Assembly: GCA_001769535.1 (NCBI GenBank)
Contig: MEOH01000016.1
Location: 1-64,000, forward strand
Direction: 5' to 3'
DNA from: Bacteroidetes bacterium GWF2_38_335
GTDB taxonomy: Bacteria; Bacteroidota; Bacteroidia; Bacteroidales; GWF2-38-335
Length of the DNA stretch: 64,000 bases
A program made the position numbers and the translations under genes. Within the stretch, counting starts at the first letter, position 1. Every line of letters starts with the position of its first letter. The notes under the pieces are model-generated. The model was not told where the DNA came from. It was given only the letters and a program-made list of their open reading frames with translations, and made no database searches. Shown here one piece after another: positions 1 through 8,404 of the stretch.

Positions 1-106
1 CAACCTGAAAACACAAAAATTCGAAATTCGAATATCGGTGTTCCTTGTTCGACATTCCTTTTTTCGGGGATTACTTCGTGATCCGCTTCGCTACGGGGGA
101 AATGCC
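1..106. other. Intergenic, no gene seen
   Basis: No open frame or RNA gene is evident. The stretch has TTCGA-rich direct repetition near 20-60 and a short inverted pair around 68-80 (ATTACTTCGTGAT). It probably belongs to the 3' region of a gene lying left of the window. Confidence 0.5.
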
Positions 107-233
107 ACAAGATTTTAAGCCTGACCAATGCTCCGCATTGGTTCGGGCTTTTTTGTTGGCAAAAAATTAAAAGCTTGGCTTTTATTTTTTGCCAACAAAA
201 AAGCCCGTCCTTCGGACAGGCTTAAAACCTTGT
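107..233. repeat. Nested palindrome with two facing terminators, 3' of tRNA-Lys
   Basis: Outer arms at 107-123 and 217-233 are inverted copies with one mismatch, and the right arm abuts the tRNA-Lys 3' end. Inner arms at 144-167 and 184-207 are inverted copies of 24 bp, closed by a short AAAAGC/GCTTTT hairpin. Between outer and inner arms lie two different GC-rich hairpins followed by T runs: one reads on + (117-154), one on - (198-224, terminating tRNA-Lys). The terminator role is inferred from hairpin plus T tract. The same architecture recurs 3' of tRNA-Pro at 59531-59667. Confidence 0.85.
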
Positions 234-305
234 GATCCAGCTGGGATTCGAACCCAGGACCCCATCCTTAAAAGGGATGTGCTCTACCGACTGAGCTACT
301 GAATC
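233..305 (-). tRNA. tRNA-Lys (anticodon TTT)
   Basis: Read on the minus strand it folds into a standard cloverleaf. The acceptor stem is GATTCAG/CTGGATC with discriminator A, followed by T8-A9, a D arm, anticodon stem CATCC/GGATG around loop CTTTTAA (anticodon TTT), and a TTCGAAT T loop. CCA is not encoded. A good promoter lies just upstream and a terminator hairpin directly follows the 3' end. Confidence 0.97.
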
Positions 306-326
306 AGCTTTTTAAAAAAGCGACTG

Positions 327-358
327 CAAAGGTATAATCTATTTTTTATTATCCAAAA
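327..358 (-). promoter_or_regulatory. Promoter of tRNA-Lys
   Basis: On the minus strand a TTTTG box (354-358) is separated by 19 bp from TACCTTTG (327-334). This fits the Bacteroidota housekeeping sigma consensus TTTG-N19-TAnnTTTG. It lies about 22 bp upstream of the mature tRNA 5' end. Confidence 0.8.
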
Positions 359-466
359 GGTTTTTTTCATTTTTGGCGAATATTTTTGTTTTAAATTTAT
401 AATGTTTTGATTACTAATGATCAACATTTTTATACATTCAAATTTTTATTACCCAATTGCAATATT

Positions 467-474
467 TACTTTTG
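467..474 (+). promoter_or_regulatory. -7 box upstream of the SDR gene
   Basis: TACTTTTG matches TAnnTTTG and sits 20 bp before the ATG. The -33 region is only a T-rich stretch near 445, so the promoter is plausible but not strong. Confidence 0.55.
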
Positions 475-494
475 TGGTCTAATTTTTTATAACC

Positions 495-1304
495 ATGAAA
501 GATAAAGTTATTATTATTACGGGTGCTTCTTCGGGTATCGGACTGGCTTGTGCAAAGGAATTCGCTCAGCGTGGCGCTAAAATAGTTCTGTCGGCACGCC
601 GGATTGAGGTACTGCAGGAAATTAAAAAAAATGAACTCGATCCAAATAATTTCGACTCGCTTATTGTTCAGGCCGACGTTAGCGTTGAACAGGATTGCAA
701 AAATATTATTGAAAAAACGGTTGAAAAATACGGAAAAGTTGATGTTCTGATCAATAACGCCGGGATATCTATGAGAGCTCTTTTTGAAGATCTGGACCTG
801 GATGTGATACGCCGACTTATGGACACAAATTTCTGGGGTACCGTTTATTGTACCAAATATGCCCTGCCTCATCTTCTTAAAACTAAAGGATCGCTGGTTG
901 CTGTTTCTTCTATTGCAGGTTTTTCAGGACTTCCCGGAAGAACCGGTTATTCTGCTTCTAAATTCGCCATCCACGGATTCATGGAAACCCTGCGCATCGA
1001 AAACCTGAAAAAAGGTCTGCATGTCCTTATTGCCGCTCCGGGCTTCACCGCCTCTAACATCAGAAAAACTGCGCTGTCGAAAGATGGTTCTGCTCAGGGC
1101 GAGACTCCCCGCAACGAGGAAAAAATGATGTCCTCCGAAACCGTGGCCAAACACATGGCTAAAGCCATTATTAAAAGAAAACGTACCATGGTGCTGACTC
1201 CCATCGGAAAAATTACCGTTACCCTGAAGAAATTCTTCCCGAAAATGCTCGATAAAATGACCTATAACCACATGGCCAAGGAACCCGATTCACCTTTAAA
1301 GTAA
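495..1304 (+). CDS. SDR-family oxidoreductase
   Basis: A 269-residue classical short-chain dehydrogenase/reductase, a cytosolic NAD(P)H-dependent enzyme. The Rossmann glycine motif TGASSGIG is at residues 9-16, an acidic Asp is at 61, NNAG is at 87-90, and the catalytic set is Ser139 with Tyr152-x-x-x-Lys156. The length is normal for the family and no signal peptide is present. The C-terminal basic, hydrophobic tail (about 230-260) resembles SDRs acting on lipid-like substrates, but the substrate cannot be read from sequence. A thioesterase gene follows after 6 bp, so the pair is probably one operon and may act on acyl or polyketide-like molecules; that is inference. Confidence 0.92.
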   Translation: MKDKVIIITGASSGIGLACAKEFAQRGAKIVLSARRIEVLQEIKKNELDPNNFDSLIVQADVSVEQDCKNIIEKTVEKYGKVDVLINNAGISMRALFEDLDLDVIRRLMDTNFWGTVYCTKYALPHLLKTKGSLVAVSSIAGFSGLPGRTGYSASKFAIHGFMETLRIENLKKGLHVLIAAPGFTASNIRKTALSKDGSAQGETPRNEEKMMSSETVAKHMAKAIIKRKRTMVLTPIGKITVTLKKFFPKMLDKMTYNHMAKEPDSPLK

Positions 1305-1310
1305 AAAATT

Positions 1311-1718
1311 ATGTTTTCGCACGAAATTCAACTCAGAATACGCTACGAGCACACCGACCGCATGGGATATTGCTATTATGGCAATTATCCCTCGTTTTAT
1401 GAGGCCGGACGAACCGAAATGATGCGGGATCTCGGAATGTCATACAGAGATTTGGAGGATTCGGGCATCCTCATGCCTGTAATCAACATGAACATCGAGT
1501 ACCATTCACCTGCTTTTTATGATGATCTCATCACCGTGCGAACAATCCTTAAAAAACTTCCTTCATCACGCATCTTTTTTGACTATGAGATTTATAACCA
1601 GCAGGGAAAACTAATAAACTCAGCCACAACCACCCTTGTATTTCTTAATGCCCAGACCAACAAACCCCAGCGGGTGCCTGAATTTTTTCTGAATAAAATT
1701 GCGGAGAAGTTTAGGTAA
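1311..1718 (+). CDS. Acyl-CoA thioesterase, YbgC/FadM type
   Basis: A 135-residue single hot-dog-fold protein of the 4-hydroxybenzoyl-CoA thioesterase family. The N-terminal RIRYEHTDRMGYCYYGNY segment carries the family pattern, with Asp16 in the position of the catalytic acid and the following Gly and Asn-Tyr. The length matches YbgC/FadM proteins, which hydrolyse acyl-CoA thioesters in the cytosol. It starts 6 bp after the SDR stop, which indicates translational coupling. The chain-length preference cannot be inferred. A heptamer repeat begins just after the stop codon. Confidence 0.88.
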   Translation: MFSHEIQLRIRYEHTDRMGYCYYGNYPSFYEAGRTEMMRDLGMSYRDLEDSGILMPVINMNIEYHSPAFYDDLITVRTILKKLPSSRIFFDYEIYNQQGKLINSATTTLVFLNAQTNKPQRVPEFFLNKIAEKFR

Positions 1719-1720
1719 GA

Positions 1721-1755
1721 GGGTTATGGGTTATGGGTTATGGGTTATGGGTTAT
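1721..1755 (+). repeat. Tandem heptamer GGGTTAT, 5 copies
   Basis: Five perfect adjacent copies of GGGTTAT, then degenerate GGTGAT units to about 1780. The array starts 3 bp after the thioesterase stop codon. It looks like a simple-sequence expansion; no function is evident. Confidence 0.9.
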
Positions 1756-1843
1756 AGGTGATGGGTGATGGGTTGGGGGGAATTGGTGTTTGGAATTGGA
1801 AGCCGGGAGTATTGATTTACCCTTTAAATTCCAAGAAACCAAC

Positions 1844-1998
1844 GGCCTGAAAGGCCAGCTCAATTCAGCCCCGGCTTGAAAGCCGGGGGTTAATAATATG
1901 ATTAGCCATACCGCCCATCGGTCGCCATAGGCTTGCCGACGGTGATACGGCTACGAGCACCTTAGAATGAAAAACCCTCTTCCGGCGGAAATGAATGA
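1844..1998 (+). repeat. Dispersed intergenic repeat, copy A
   Basis: Two blocks match, in inverse orientation, the element at 40557-40679. Block 1 includes CTCAATTCAGCCCCGGCTT; block 2 includes CACCTTAGAA and TTCCGGCGGAAATGAATGA. Copy A has about 35 extra internal bases (about 1912-1955). Each copy contains short palindromes (GGCCTGAAAGGCC, CCGGCTTGAAAGCCGG, TTCCGGCGGAA). No ORF is preserved, so this is a noncoding repeat family. Confidence 0.85.
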
Positions 1999-2141
1999 AG
2001 AGCTTTAGAGTTGGGAGTTTTGGTTACCATCAAAAGCCGAATTAATTGGACCGCAGGTTAATTGCCCTCGAAAATTTCATTTTCAGGACTATTAAAAAAC
2101 CAAAAACATCAAAGCTTCATCAGGGTATCAGTCTTTTCAAG

Positions 2142-2174
2142 TGTAATATATCCGGTAAAAATTAAAATCTATTT
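2142..2174 (+). promoter_or_regulatory. Shared 33-bp upstream element, copy 1
   Basis: This 33-bp stretch matches 4613-4645 at 27 of 33 positions without gaps. It begins with an identical 12-mer TGTAATATATCC and ends with an identical 9-mer AATCTATTT. It ends 53 bp before the TonB receptor ATG; the other copy ends 45 bp before the DUF4249 ATG. No TAnnTTTG box is seen here. TGTAA and TCTA about 20 bp apart could be -35 and -10 boxes of an ECF-sigma promoter; that is inference. Confidence 0.55.
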
Positions 2175-2226
2175 GCTTAAATAATAAATTATATCCACCT
2201 TCGTTAGTGCTAAAAACTAAAACTAT

Positions 2227-4593
2227 ATGAAACTACATTTATTATTATTTCTGATTATCTTCTCTCTTTGCTCCCTTGCGCAGAAATACACCATAAGCGG
2301 CTATGTAACCGACTTAAAAACAGGCGAAAAGCTTATCGGCGCAAGTGTTTATGATGCTGAATCAATGAAAGGTACCATCACAAACAATTACGGTTTTTTC
2401 AGTTTAACCCTCCCAGCCAGCAAGGTTAAATTCACCGTATCTTTTATTGGATATAACAGCTTTGTTAAAGAGTTTGATCTGAAAGAAAATATTGTTATCA
2501 ATGTTAATATTGATCCGACTTTATTGCTTCAGGAAGTGGTTGTTGTAGAATCCAGATCTGAAAAAAAGGTGAAATCCACAGAGATGAGTGTCATGGAAAT
2601 GCCGATAAAAGACATCAAAACTTTACCGGTTTTACTTGGTGAAGTGGATGTGTTAAAAGCAATCCAGCTTATGCCGGGGGTGCAGTCGGGCAATGAAGGA
2701 ACCTCTGGATTTTACGTGCGCGGTGGCGGCCCCGACCAAAACCTTATTCTGCTCGATGGTGTTCCTGTTTACAATGCCGACCATCTTTTTGGTTTCTTTT
2801 CGGTGTTTAATGCAGATGCCATCTCCAGCGTAAAACTGATCAAAGGTGGTTTTCCGGCCAGATATGGCGGCAGACTATCATCTGTACTGGACATCAGGAT
2901 GAAGGAAGGAAATAAAAAGGAATTCCATGTTGAAGGATCGGTCGGGATTATCTCCTCTAAACTTACTGTTGAAGGACCAATCATCAAAGATAAAACTTCT
3001 TTTATTGTTTCGGGAAGGAGGACTTATTTGGATTTGTTACTCAGACCATTAATCAAAGCAGCATATTCCAGTGAGGATCCGGATGCTACTGCAGGTTACT
3101 ATTTTTATGATCTCAACGGTAAAATAAATCACAAATTCTCTGACAGAAGCCATTTGTATCTGAGCGTTTACAACGGACAGGATAAAGCTTATTTCAGGTT
3201 AAATGATGAACACACCGAAGATGATGTCAAATACGAATACAGCAACAACTCCAAACTTCAGTGGGGCAACACCACAACGGCAGCCCGCTGGAATTATGAA
3301 TTAAATAAAAAGCTTTTCAGCAATACAACCTTAACCTATTCAAAATACAAGTTCTTAATTGGTGACGAGATGACCTTTAAAACCATAGAAGGTGGCTCTA
3401 CCAAAAAGGATCTTTACAGTATGGAGTATTCATCAGGAATTGATGATATTGCCGGAAGAATTGATTTTGAATTTATTCCAGACCCTGATAATTATATTAG
3501 ATTTGGGGTCAGTCAGATTTACCACACATTTAATCCGGGTATAAACGCAATCCAAATGTCTATTGGAGATGGTGTTTCTGAAATTGATACTTCAATCGGC
3601 AATTCAAAAATCTATGCCAATGAATTTCAGGCTTATATTGAAGATGATTTAAGAATTACCGGATTACTTAAGGCCAATGTTGGCTTGCATTATAGTGGTT
3701 TTTATGTAAACAATACTTATTATCAGTCATTACAGCCCAGAGCTTCGGCAAGATACATGTTTACCGAAAAGTTTTCATTAAAGGCAGCTTATTCCAGAAT
3801 GAATCAGTATATACTGCTGCTTTCAAATTCCGGGATCGGACTACCAACAGATCTATGGTTGCCGGTTACAGATTCTATCAAACCTCAAAACTCAACCCAA
3901 TATGTAATTGGAGGTGTTTATGCCCTCAAGAAAAATCTTGACATAAGCATTGAATGTTTTTATAAGAAAATGAATAATATTATTGAATATAAAGAAGGTG
4001 CTACTTTTTTCTCATCAGCATCTTCATGGGAGTCAAAAGTTGAAATGGGACAAGGATGGTCATACGGAGCCGAATTCCTGATCCACAAACATATCGGAAA
4101 GTTAACTGGATGGGTAGGTTATACTTATGCCAAGACTGAAAGACAATTTGATAACATCAGCTTCGGTGAAAAATTCCCTTACCGTTACGATCGCAGACAT
4201 GATATTAGCATCACATGTTCGTATGAAATAAACGATGAAATTGATATTTCAGGTGTTTGGGTTTTTGGAACCGGAAATGCCGTTACATTAGGTTTGGAAA
4301 AATATTCAACCGCCTATGACCTTACGAATCCATACTGGTATAGTGAGCCAGTCGAATATTTTGAATCAAGAAACAACTACAGAATGCCGTCCTATCACAG
4401 AATGGATTTAGGCGTTAATTTCAAAAAGGTGAAAAAATGGGGCGTAAGAACCTGGAGTGTCGGAGTTTATAATATTTATAACAGGAAAAACCCATTCTAT
4501 TTATTCTTTGATTATGAAGAAAATGAAAGGGTTCTTAAGCAGTTAAGTTTATTCCCGATTATCCCTTCGATCAGATATGATTTTAAATTTTAA
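2227..4593 (+). CDS. TonB-dependent outer-membrane receptor
   Basis: A 788-residue outer-membrane transporter. It has a signal peptide (about 1-18, ending SLAQ), a carboxypeptidase-regulatory-like beta-sandwich (about 20-105), a plug domain (about 130-245, with VRGGGPDQNLILLDGVPVYN typical of plugs) and a 22-strand-type barrel to the end. The final residues are aromatic (RYDFKF), as expected for BAM-recognised barrels. It is too short for SusC and no SusD follows. Instead a DUF4249 lipoprotein follows 96 bp later, a pairing common in Bacteroidota. The substrate is unknown. A 33-bp element upstream is repeated before the partner gene, which suggests joint control. Confidence 0.93.
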   Translation: MKLHLLLFLIIFSLCSLAQKYTISGYVTDLKTGEKLIGASVYDAESMKGTITNNYGFFSLTLPASKVKFTVSFIGYNSFVKEFDLKENIVINVNIDPTLLLQEVVVVESRSEKKVKSTEMSVMEMPIKDIKTLPVLLGEVDVLKAIQLMPGVQSGNEGTSGFYVRGGGPDQNLILLDGVPVYNADHLFGFFSVFNADAISSVKLIKGGFPARYGGRLSSVLDIRMKEGNKKEFHVEGSVGIISSKLTVEGPIIKDKTSFIVSGRRTYLDLLLRPLIKAAYSSEDPDATAGYYFYDLNGKINHKFSDRSHLYLSVYNGQDKAYFRLNDEHTEDDVKYEYSNNSKLQWGNTTTAARWNYELNKKLFSNTTLTYSKYKFLIGDEMTFKTIEGGSTKKDLYSMEYSSGIDDIAGRIDFEFIPDPDNYIRFGVSQIYHTFNPGINAIQMSIGDGVSEIDTSIGNSKIYANEFQAYIEDDLRITGLLKANVGLHYSGFYVNNTYYQSLQPRASARYMFTEKFSLKAAYSRMNQYILLLSNSGIGLPTDLWLPVTDSIKPQNSTQYVIGGVYALKKNLDISIECFYKKMNNIIEYKEGATFFSSASSWESKVEMGQGWSYGAEFLIHKHIGKLTGWVGYTYAKTERQFDNISFGEKFPYRYDRRHDISITCSYEINDEIDISGVWVFGTGNAVTLGLEKYSTAYDLTNPYWYSEPVEYFESRNNYRMPSYHRMDLGVNFKKVKKWGVRTWSVGVYNIYNRKNPFYLFFDYEENERVLKQLSLFPIIPSIRYDFKF

Positions 4594-4612
4594 CAATATT
4601 AATTGTCTTTAT

Positions 4613-4645
4613 TGTAATATATCCCTGAAAAGTAACAATCTATTT
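4613..4645 (+). promoter_or_regulatory. Shared 33-bp upstream element, copy 2
   Basis: Second copy of the element at 2142-2174 (27/33 identical, ungapped), placed between the receptor and the DUF4249 gene. A promoter here would let the lipoprotein be transcribed separately but under the same regulator. Confidence 0.55.
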
Positions 4646-4689
4646 AAAATCAGGGCCAAACAGAGATAATAAATAACAAAAGTAAACAG

Positions 4690-5598
4690 ATGAAAACGAA
4701 AACTTACATATTCACAAACGGACTTACATTAAAGTCTTTAAAATTTATCTTTTTAGTGCTTCTTGCAGGATTGTTTTCCTGTGAAAAGATTATTGATATA
4801 AATATCCCCGATAAAGAGAAAAAAATAGTTTTGAACAGCATCATCACAAATGACAGCAGCATGGTTATCAATCTAAGTAAAAGCATGAGTGTATTAGATG
4901 ATGATGAGATAACATTCATTGATGATGCAACAGTAAAGTTATATGAAGATGGTGTTTTAGTAGCTGAGCCGGTTAACGCCGGCGGCGGCAATTATCCTGT
5001 GACCGGCTTTACTCCGGTTAAAGGTAAAAAATATAAGGTAACTGCTTCAAACAGCACACTTAAGTCAATTTCTGCAGAAGATAAAATACCAAATTCCATT
5101 GAAATTTTATCAATTGATACTATTTCAACTGAAATTGAAGGAACGCCTTCAATAGAATGTTCTATTGAGTTTGAAGACCCTTCGGGTGTCGAAAATTATT
5201 ATATCTTAACAGCTAATATCTCATCAGGAGGATACACATCACCGGTAAATATTTATACTATGGATATCAATATTGAGGATTATCTTGACATTAAATACGG
5301 TATAATGATCAGAGATGATGTTTTTAATGGGAATAAATATAAACTGATAATTAACTTTGATAAATACAACTTTTCCGGATTAGTAAACAAGGTTGATTTT
5401 CAATTGCAATCAGTTTCAAAGGATTTATATTTATATTCACTTTCCTATACCAGAAATGCTAGAACAGGAAACAATTTATTTTCCGAACCTGTCCAGGTTT
5501 ATTCAAATGTAAAAGATGGTTTGGGTATCTTCGGAGCGTACTCTGTTTCACAAAAATCTGTCACTTTTGTTGGATATGGTGGAGGAGAGGTTTATTAA
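4690..5598 (+). CDS. DUF4249 family lipoprotein
   Basis: A 302-residue predicted lipoprotein. The signal peptide ends in a lipobox with Cys31 (GLFSC), followed by a segment (NIPDKEKKIVLNSIITND) and a beta-rich body (FIDDATVKLYEDGVLV) typical of DUF4249. Members are usually encoded next to a TonB-dependent receptor with a carboxypeptidase-like N-terminus, as here, and probably act as a surface or periplasmic partner of that receptor; their molecular role is not established. The stop overlaps the convergent GH92 gene by 4 bp, with no room for a separate terminator. Confidence 0.85.
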   Translation: MKTKTYIFTNGLTLKSLKFIFLVLLAGLFSCEKIIDINIPDKEKKIVLNSIITNDSSMVINLSKSMSVLDDDEITFIDDATVKLYEDGVLVAEPVNAGGGNYPVTGFTPVKGKKYKVTASNSTLKSISAEDKIPNSIEILSIDTISTEIEGTPSIECSIEFEDPSGVENYYILTANISSGGYTSPVNIYTMDINIEDYLDIKYGIMIRDDVFNGNKYKLIINFDKYNFSGLVNKVDFQLQSVSKDLYLYSLSYTRNARTGNNLFSEPVQVYSNVKDGLGIFGAYSVSQKSVTFVGYGGGEVY

Positions 5599-7937
5599 TT
5601 GCTCACTGAATAAGGCAGATCACCACCCATCCCCCATTTTTTATTTGGCTCTGCTCCCATTTCAAAAACAAGGTTTCCGCCCTTCATGATTTCATCATGG
5701 GTGATAAACGTTCTGTTTAATTGCTTGCCATTTAAATTTGCCGACTGGATGTAAATGTTGTCTTTACTCAAATTCTTTGCTTCCATTACAAATGTTTTTC
5801 CTTCGTCCACCGTAATGGTTGCTTTTGGGATGCACGGACTGCCGATGATGTACTCCAGGGAACCCGGACAAACAGGGTAAAAGCCCATGGAACTGAAAAT
5901 ATACCATGACGACATCTGACCGCAATCATCATTCCCCGACAAGCCATACGGAGTGTTGCTGAACAATCCCTTCATGATTTCATGAATCTTTTCCTGGGTT
6001 TTCCACGGTGCGCCGGCATAGTTATATAGATACGCTATGTGATGCGAGGGCTCATTGCCATGGGCATACTGACCAATCAGTCCGGCGATGTCTTCAACAT
6101 GCTTAAACTGATCTTCATCGCCTTTTAAAGTGAACAAACTGTCAAGCTTTTCAATAAAAGCCTCATTCCCTCCCATCATGTCAATGAGTCCGGCCACATC
6201 ATGCGGAACATACCAGCTGTACTGCCAGGCATTTCCCTCGGTGTAGTCACTTCCATATTGGGCAAACATCGGATCAAAGGTTTCTTTCCATTTCAAATCT
6301 GAATTCTTAGGTCTCATGAATTTCGTTACAGGATCAAAAATATTTTTGTAAGAAACCGCTCTCTGAAGAAAAGTATGATATTCCTTTTTATCCATGCTTT
6401 TAGCCATTTGCGCTATACACCAGTCATCATAAGCATATTCCAGGGTTTTGGAAACCGATTCATTTTCCAGATCGGCAGGCATGTAGCCAAATTTAATGTA
6501 GTGCTTTAATCCACCGTATTCGCCATAATTTGCGCTGGCCAAAACTGCTTCGTAAGCTTCATCAACATCATAATTTCTGATTCCCTTCAGATAGGCATCC
6601 GCAATCACAGAAACACCATGATAACCAATCATGCACCAGGTTTCATTTCCATGAAAAGCCCACACAGGCAATATTTTATGAACCGATTGTTCGCGGTGTT
6701 TCAGCATGGACGCAATCATATCTCCCACCCTTTCTTTGTTGATGATGGTAAAAAGCGGATGCTCGGCCCGGTATGTGTCCCAAAGTGAATACAGAGTATA
6801 ATTAACAAATCCGCGGGCTTTGTGGATTCCATTATCTATTCCGCGGTAGCGCCCGTCAACATCCATATAAACGGTGGGAGCCAGCATGGTGTGGTACATG
6901 GCTGTGTAAAAATTCTGCTTTTGCTCATCACTTCCTTCAATGATGATTTTTTGCATTTCGACGGTCCACTGTTCCCATGCATCCTTTTTAACCTTTTCAA
7001 AATCGAAATCCGGAATTTCTTTATCAAGGTTTCTTTTTGCTCCTTCAATATCCACTGCAGAAATGCCAACTTTAACCAGCAACTGTTCATTTTCCTTCAG
7101 ATCAAAATTAAACCATGCCATCAAATCCTGACCCGACATCACAGGATAGTTTTTAAGTCTGTTCGATCGATTGCCAAATCCCATATACTCAAATTGTTTG
7201 TCTCTTTTTATTTCGTAGGATTTTATTGGCTTTGAGAATTTCATGGAAAAAAACACAAAGCGGTTTTCACCCCACCCCTTTGTTTGTCTGTATCCTGTTA
7301 CGGTACTGTCGTTTTCAATCCTGATCTGAGAAAAAAGTACTTTTCCGGAATAATTATAGATACTTGATTTCAAATCGAGTAAAACATACGAACTATCCTT
7401 TTTTGTAAAAGTGTACCGGTGAATTCCTGCACGTGTTGTGGCCGAAAGTTCTGCCTTAATACCGTAATCATCAAGAAAAACCGAATAATATCCCGGCTTA
7501 GCCGATTCATTTTCATGTGAGAATTTTGATTTATAACCCGGATTGGGATCTTTTTCGTTTCCCGGCTGCAAATTAAATTTTCCGCATACAGGCATGATGA
7601 GTACATCGCCCATATCGGAATGTCCTGTTCCCGAAAAATGCGTGTGGCTGAACCCGTTTACTGTGCTGTCGCCATACTGATAGCCTGCACACCATTTGTA
7701 ACTCTTGCTGAAATGGTCGATTCGGGTATCCGGACTAACCTGCACCATGCCGAAGGGAACCGTGGCTCCCGGATAGGTGTGACCATCACCACCGGTACCG
7801 ATAAAGGGGTTGATGTAATTGCAGGGGTTGTCTTTGATTGATGAATCTGATTTAATCTCTTTATCCTGATCTTTTGTTCCGCACCCTGAAAACAAAACAA
7901 ATACGGTTATAATTAACGATAATAAACAAGTTTTCAT
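5595..7937 (-). CDS. GH92 family alpha-mannosidase lipoprotein
   Basis: A 780-residue exo-acting glycoside hydrolase family 92 enzyme; the family is Ca2+-dependent and removes alpha-mannose from N-glycans or mannans. A lipoprotein signal (FSGC, Cys19) places it at the envelope. Family hallmarks include NPFIGTGGDGHTYPGATVPF near the N-terminus, EGNAWQYSW near residue 565 (general acid Glu) and GNDDCGQMSSWY near 664 (Asp pair of the general base). The length is normal. It is divergent from the lipoprotein genes to its right and convergent with DUF4249. No SusC/SusD pair is adjacent, so it is not in a classical polysaccharide utilisation locus here. Exact linkage specificity is not readable. Confidence 0.94.
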   Translation of the reverse strand: MKTCLLSLIITVFVLFSGCGTKDQDKEIKSDSSIKDNPCNYINPFIGTGGDGHTYPGATVPFGMVQVSPDTRIDHFSKSYKWCAGYQYGDSTVNGFSHTHFSGTGHSDMGDVLIMPVCGKFNLQPGNEKDPNPGYKSKFSHENESAKPGYYSVFLDDYGIKAELSATTRAGIHRYTFTKKDSSYVLLDLKSSIYNYSGKVLFSQIRIENDSTVTGYRQTKGWGENRFVFFSMKFSKPIKSYEIKRDKQFEYMGFGNRSNRLKNYPVMSGQDLMAWFNFDLKENEQLLVKVGISAVDIEGAKRNLDKEIPDFDFEKVKKDAWEQWTVEMQKIIIEGSDEQKQNFYTAMYHTMLAPTVYMDVDGRYRGIDNGIHKARGFVNYTLYSLWDTYRAEHPLFTIINKERVGDMIASMLKHREQSVHKILPVWAFHGNETWCMIGYHGVSVIADAYLKGIRNYDVDEAYEAVLASANYGEYGGLKHYIKFGYMPADLENESVSKTLEYAYDDWCIAQMAKSMDKKEYHTFLQRAVSYKNIFDPVTKFMRPKNSDLKWKETFDPMFAQYGSDYTEGNAWQYSWYVPHDVAGLIDMMGGNEAFIEKLDSLFTLKGDEDQFKHVEDIAGLIGQYAHGNEPSHHIAYLYNYAGAPWKTQEKIHEIMKGLFSNTPYGLSGNDDCGQMSSWYIFSSMGFYPVCPGSLEYIIGSPCIPKATITVDEGKTFVMEAKNLSKDNIYIQSANLNGKQLNRTFITHDEIMKGGNLVFEMGAEPNKKWGMGGDLPYSVSN

Positions 7938-8404
7938 GTTCTTTTAATTGTATTACAAATAAAAGAATAAAGATAATAATTAGATCTACTTTACCAGATT
8001 AAAAAATGCATTACAGTTGTTTTTTTTATAAGATTTTCACCTCTGATACCAATGGCATATTAATGTAAAAACCATGTTGTGGTTTATTTGTGTTCGTGTT
8101 TGTTCTGTATTGGTTCCTGGCTTATTAATGGCTTTCGCCCTTACAGGGCTGATAATCCCATCACTTGCACACACAGGGCGGTTGCCCTGTGTTGTTGCTT
8201 GGACCCTTTCAGGGTCTTGATTTCGACTGGTAACATGTGGAAAGACATTAAATTAAACCAAATACGATAGACCCCAAAAGGGGTCAAAGCACAAACACAG
8301 GGCAACGCCCTGTGAATCGGCCAAGGACAATTAGCCCTGTAAGGGCAAAAGCCATTCAAAATAAGTTAGTTATTAATCTGTCAAATTTGAATTAGAAAGC
8401 ATTT
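7938..8404. other. Intergenic region holding a large imperfect inverted repeat
   Basis: About 470 bp between GH92 and the next minus-strand gene. The left 190 bp are AT-rich upstream sequence of the GH92 gene; the rest is mostly the inverted repeat at 8127-8356. Small open frames on both strands are translations of the repeat arms and are not counted as genes. Confidence 0.7.
8127..8356. repeat. Imperfect inverted repeat with internal palindromes
   Basis: The left arm (8127-8216) and right arm (8270-8356) are diverged inverted copies. Both contain GCCCTTACAGGGCT-like, CACAGGGCnnnnGCCCTGTG-like and gacCCCTTTnnGGGGtc-like palindromes in the same order. About 50 bp of unique sequence lies between. 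The arms translate to related peptides on opposite strands, which explains the two apparent small ORFs. The shape suggests a palindrome-rich intergenic repeat family inserted head to head. Confidence 0.8.

Larger units (their letters stand above)
1719..2141. other. Repeat-rich intergenic region
   Basis: About 420 bp without a credible gene. It holds a 7-bp tandem repeat (1721-1755), a dispersed repeat copy (1844-1998) and AT-rich DNA leading to the putative regulatory element of the TonB receptor gene. Confidence 0.7.

Noticed and set aside
1721-1755. Telomere-like end or replicon terminus
   Set aside because: The array is short and internal, with normal genes on both sides.
2227-5598. SusC/SusD pair of a polysaccharide utilisation locus
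   Set aside because: The receptor is shorter than SusC and the partner is DUF4249-like, not a SusD helical lipoprotein; GH92 and GH3 genes nearby are on different transcripts.
6822-7235. Plus-strand open frames inside the GH92 gene
   Set aside because: They are antisense shadows of a well-supported enzyme with no start context or homology signal.
8079-8359. Two small proteins on opposite strands
   Set aside because: They are translations of the two arms of an inverted repeat and share mock motifs only because the arms are homologous.
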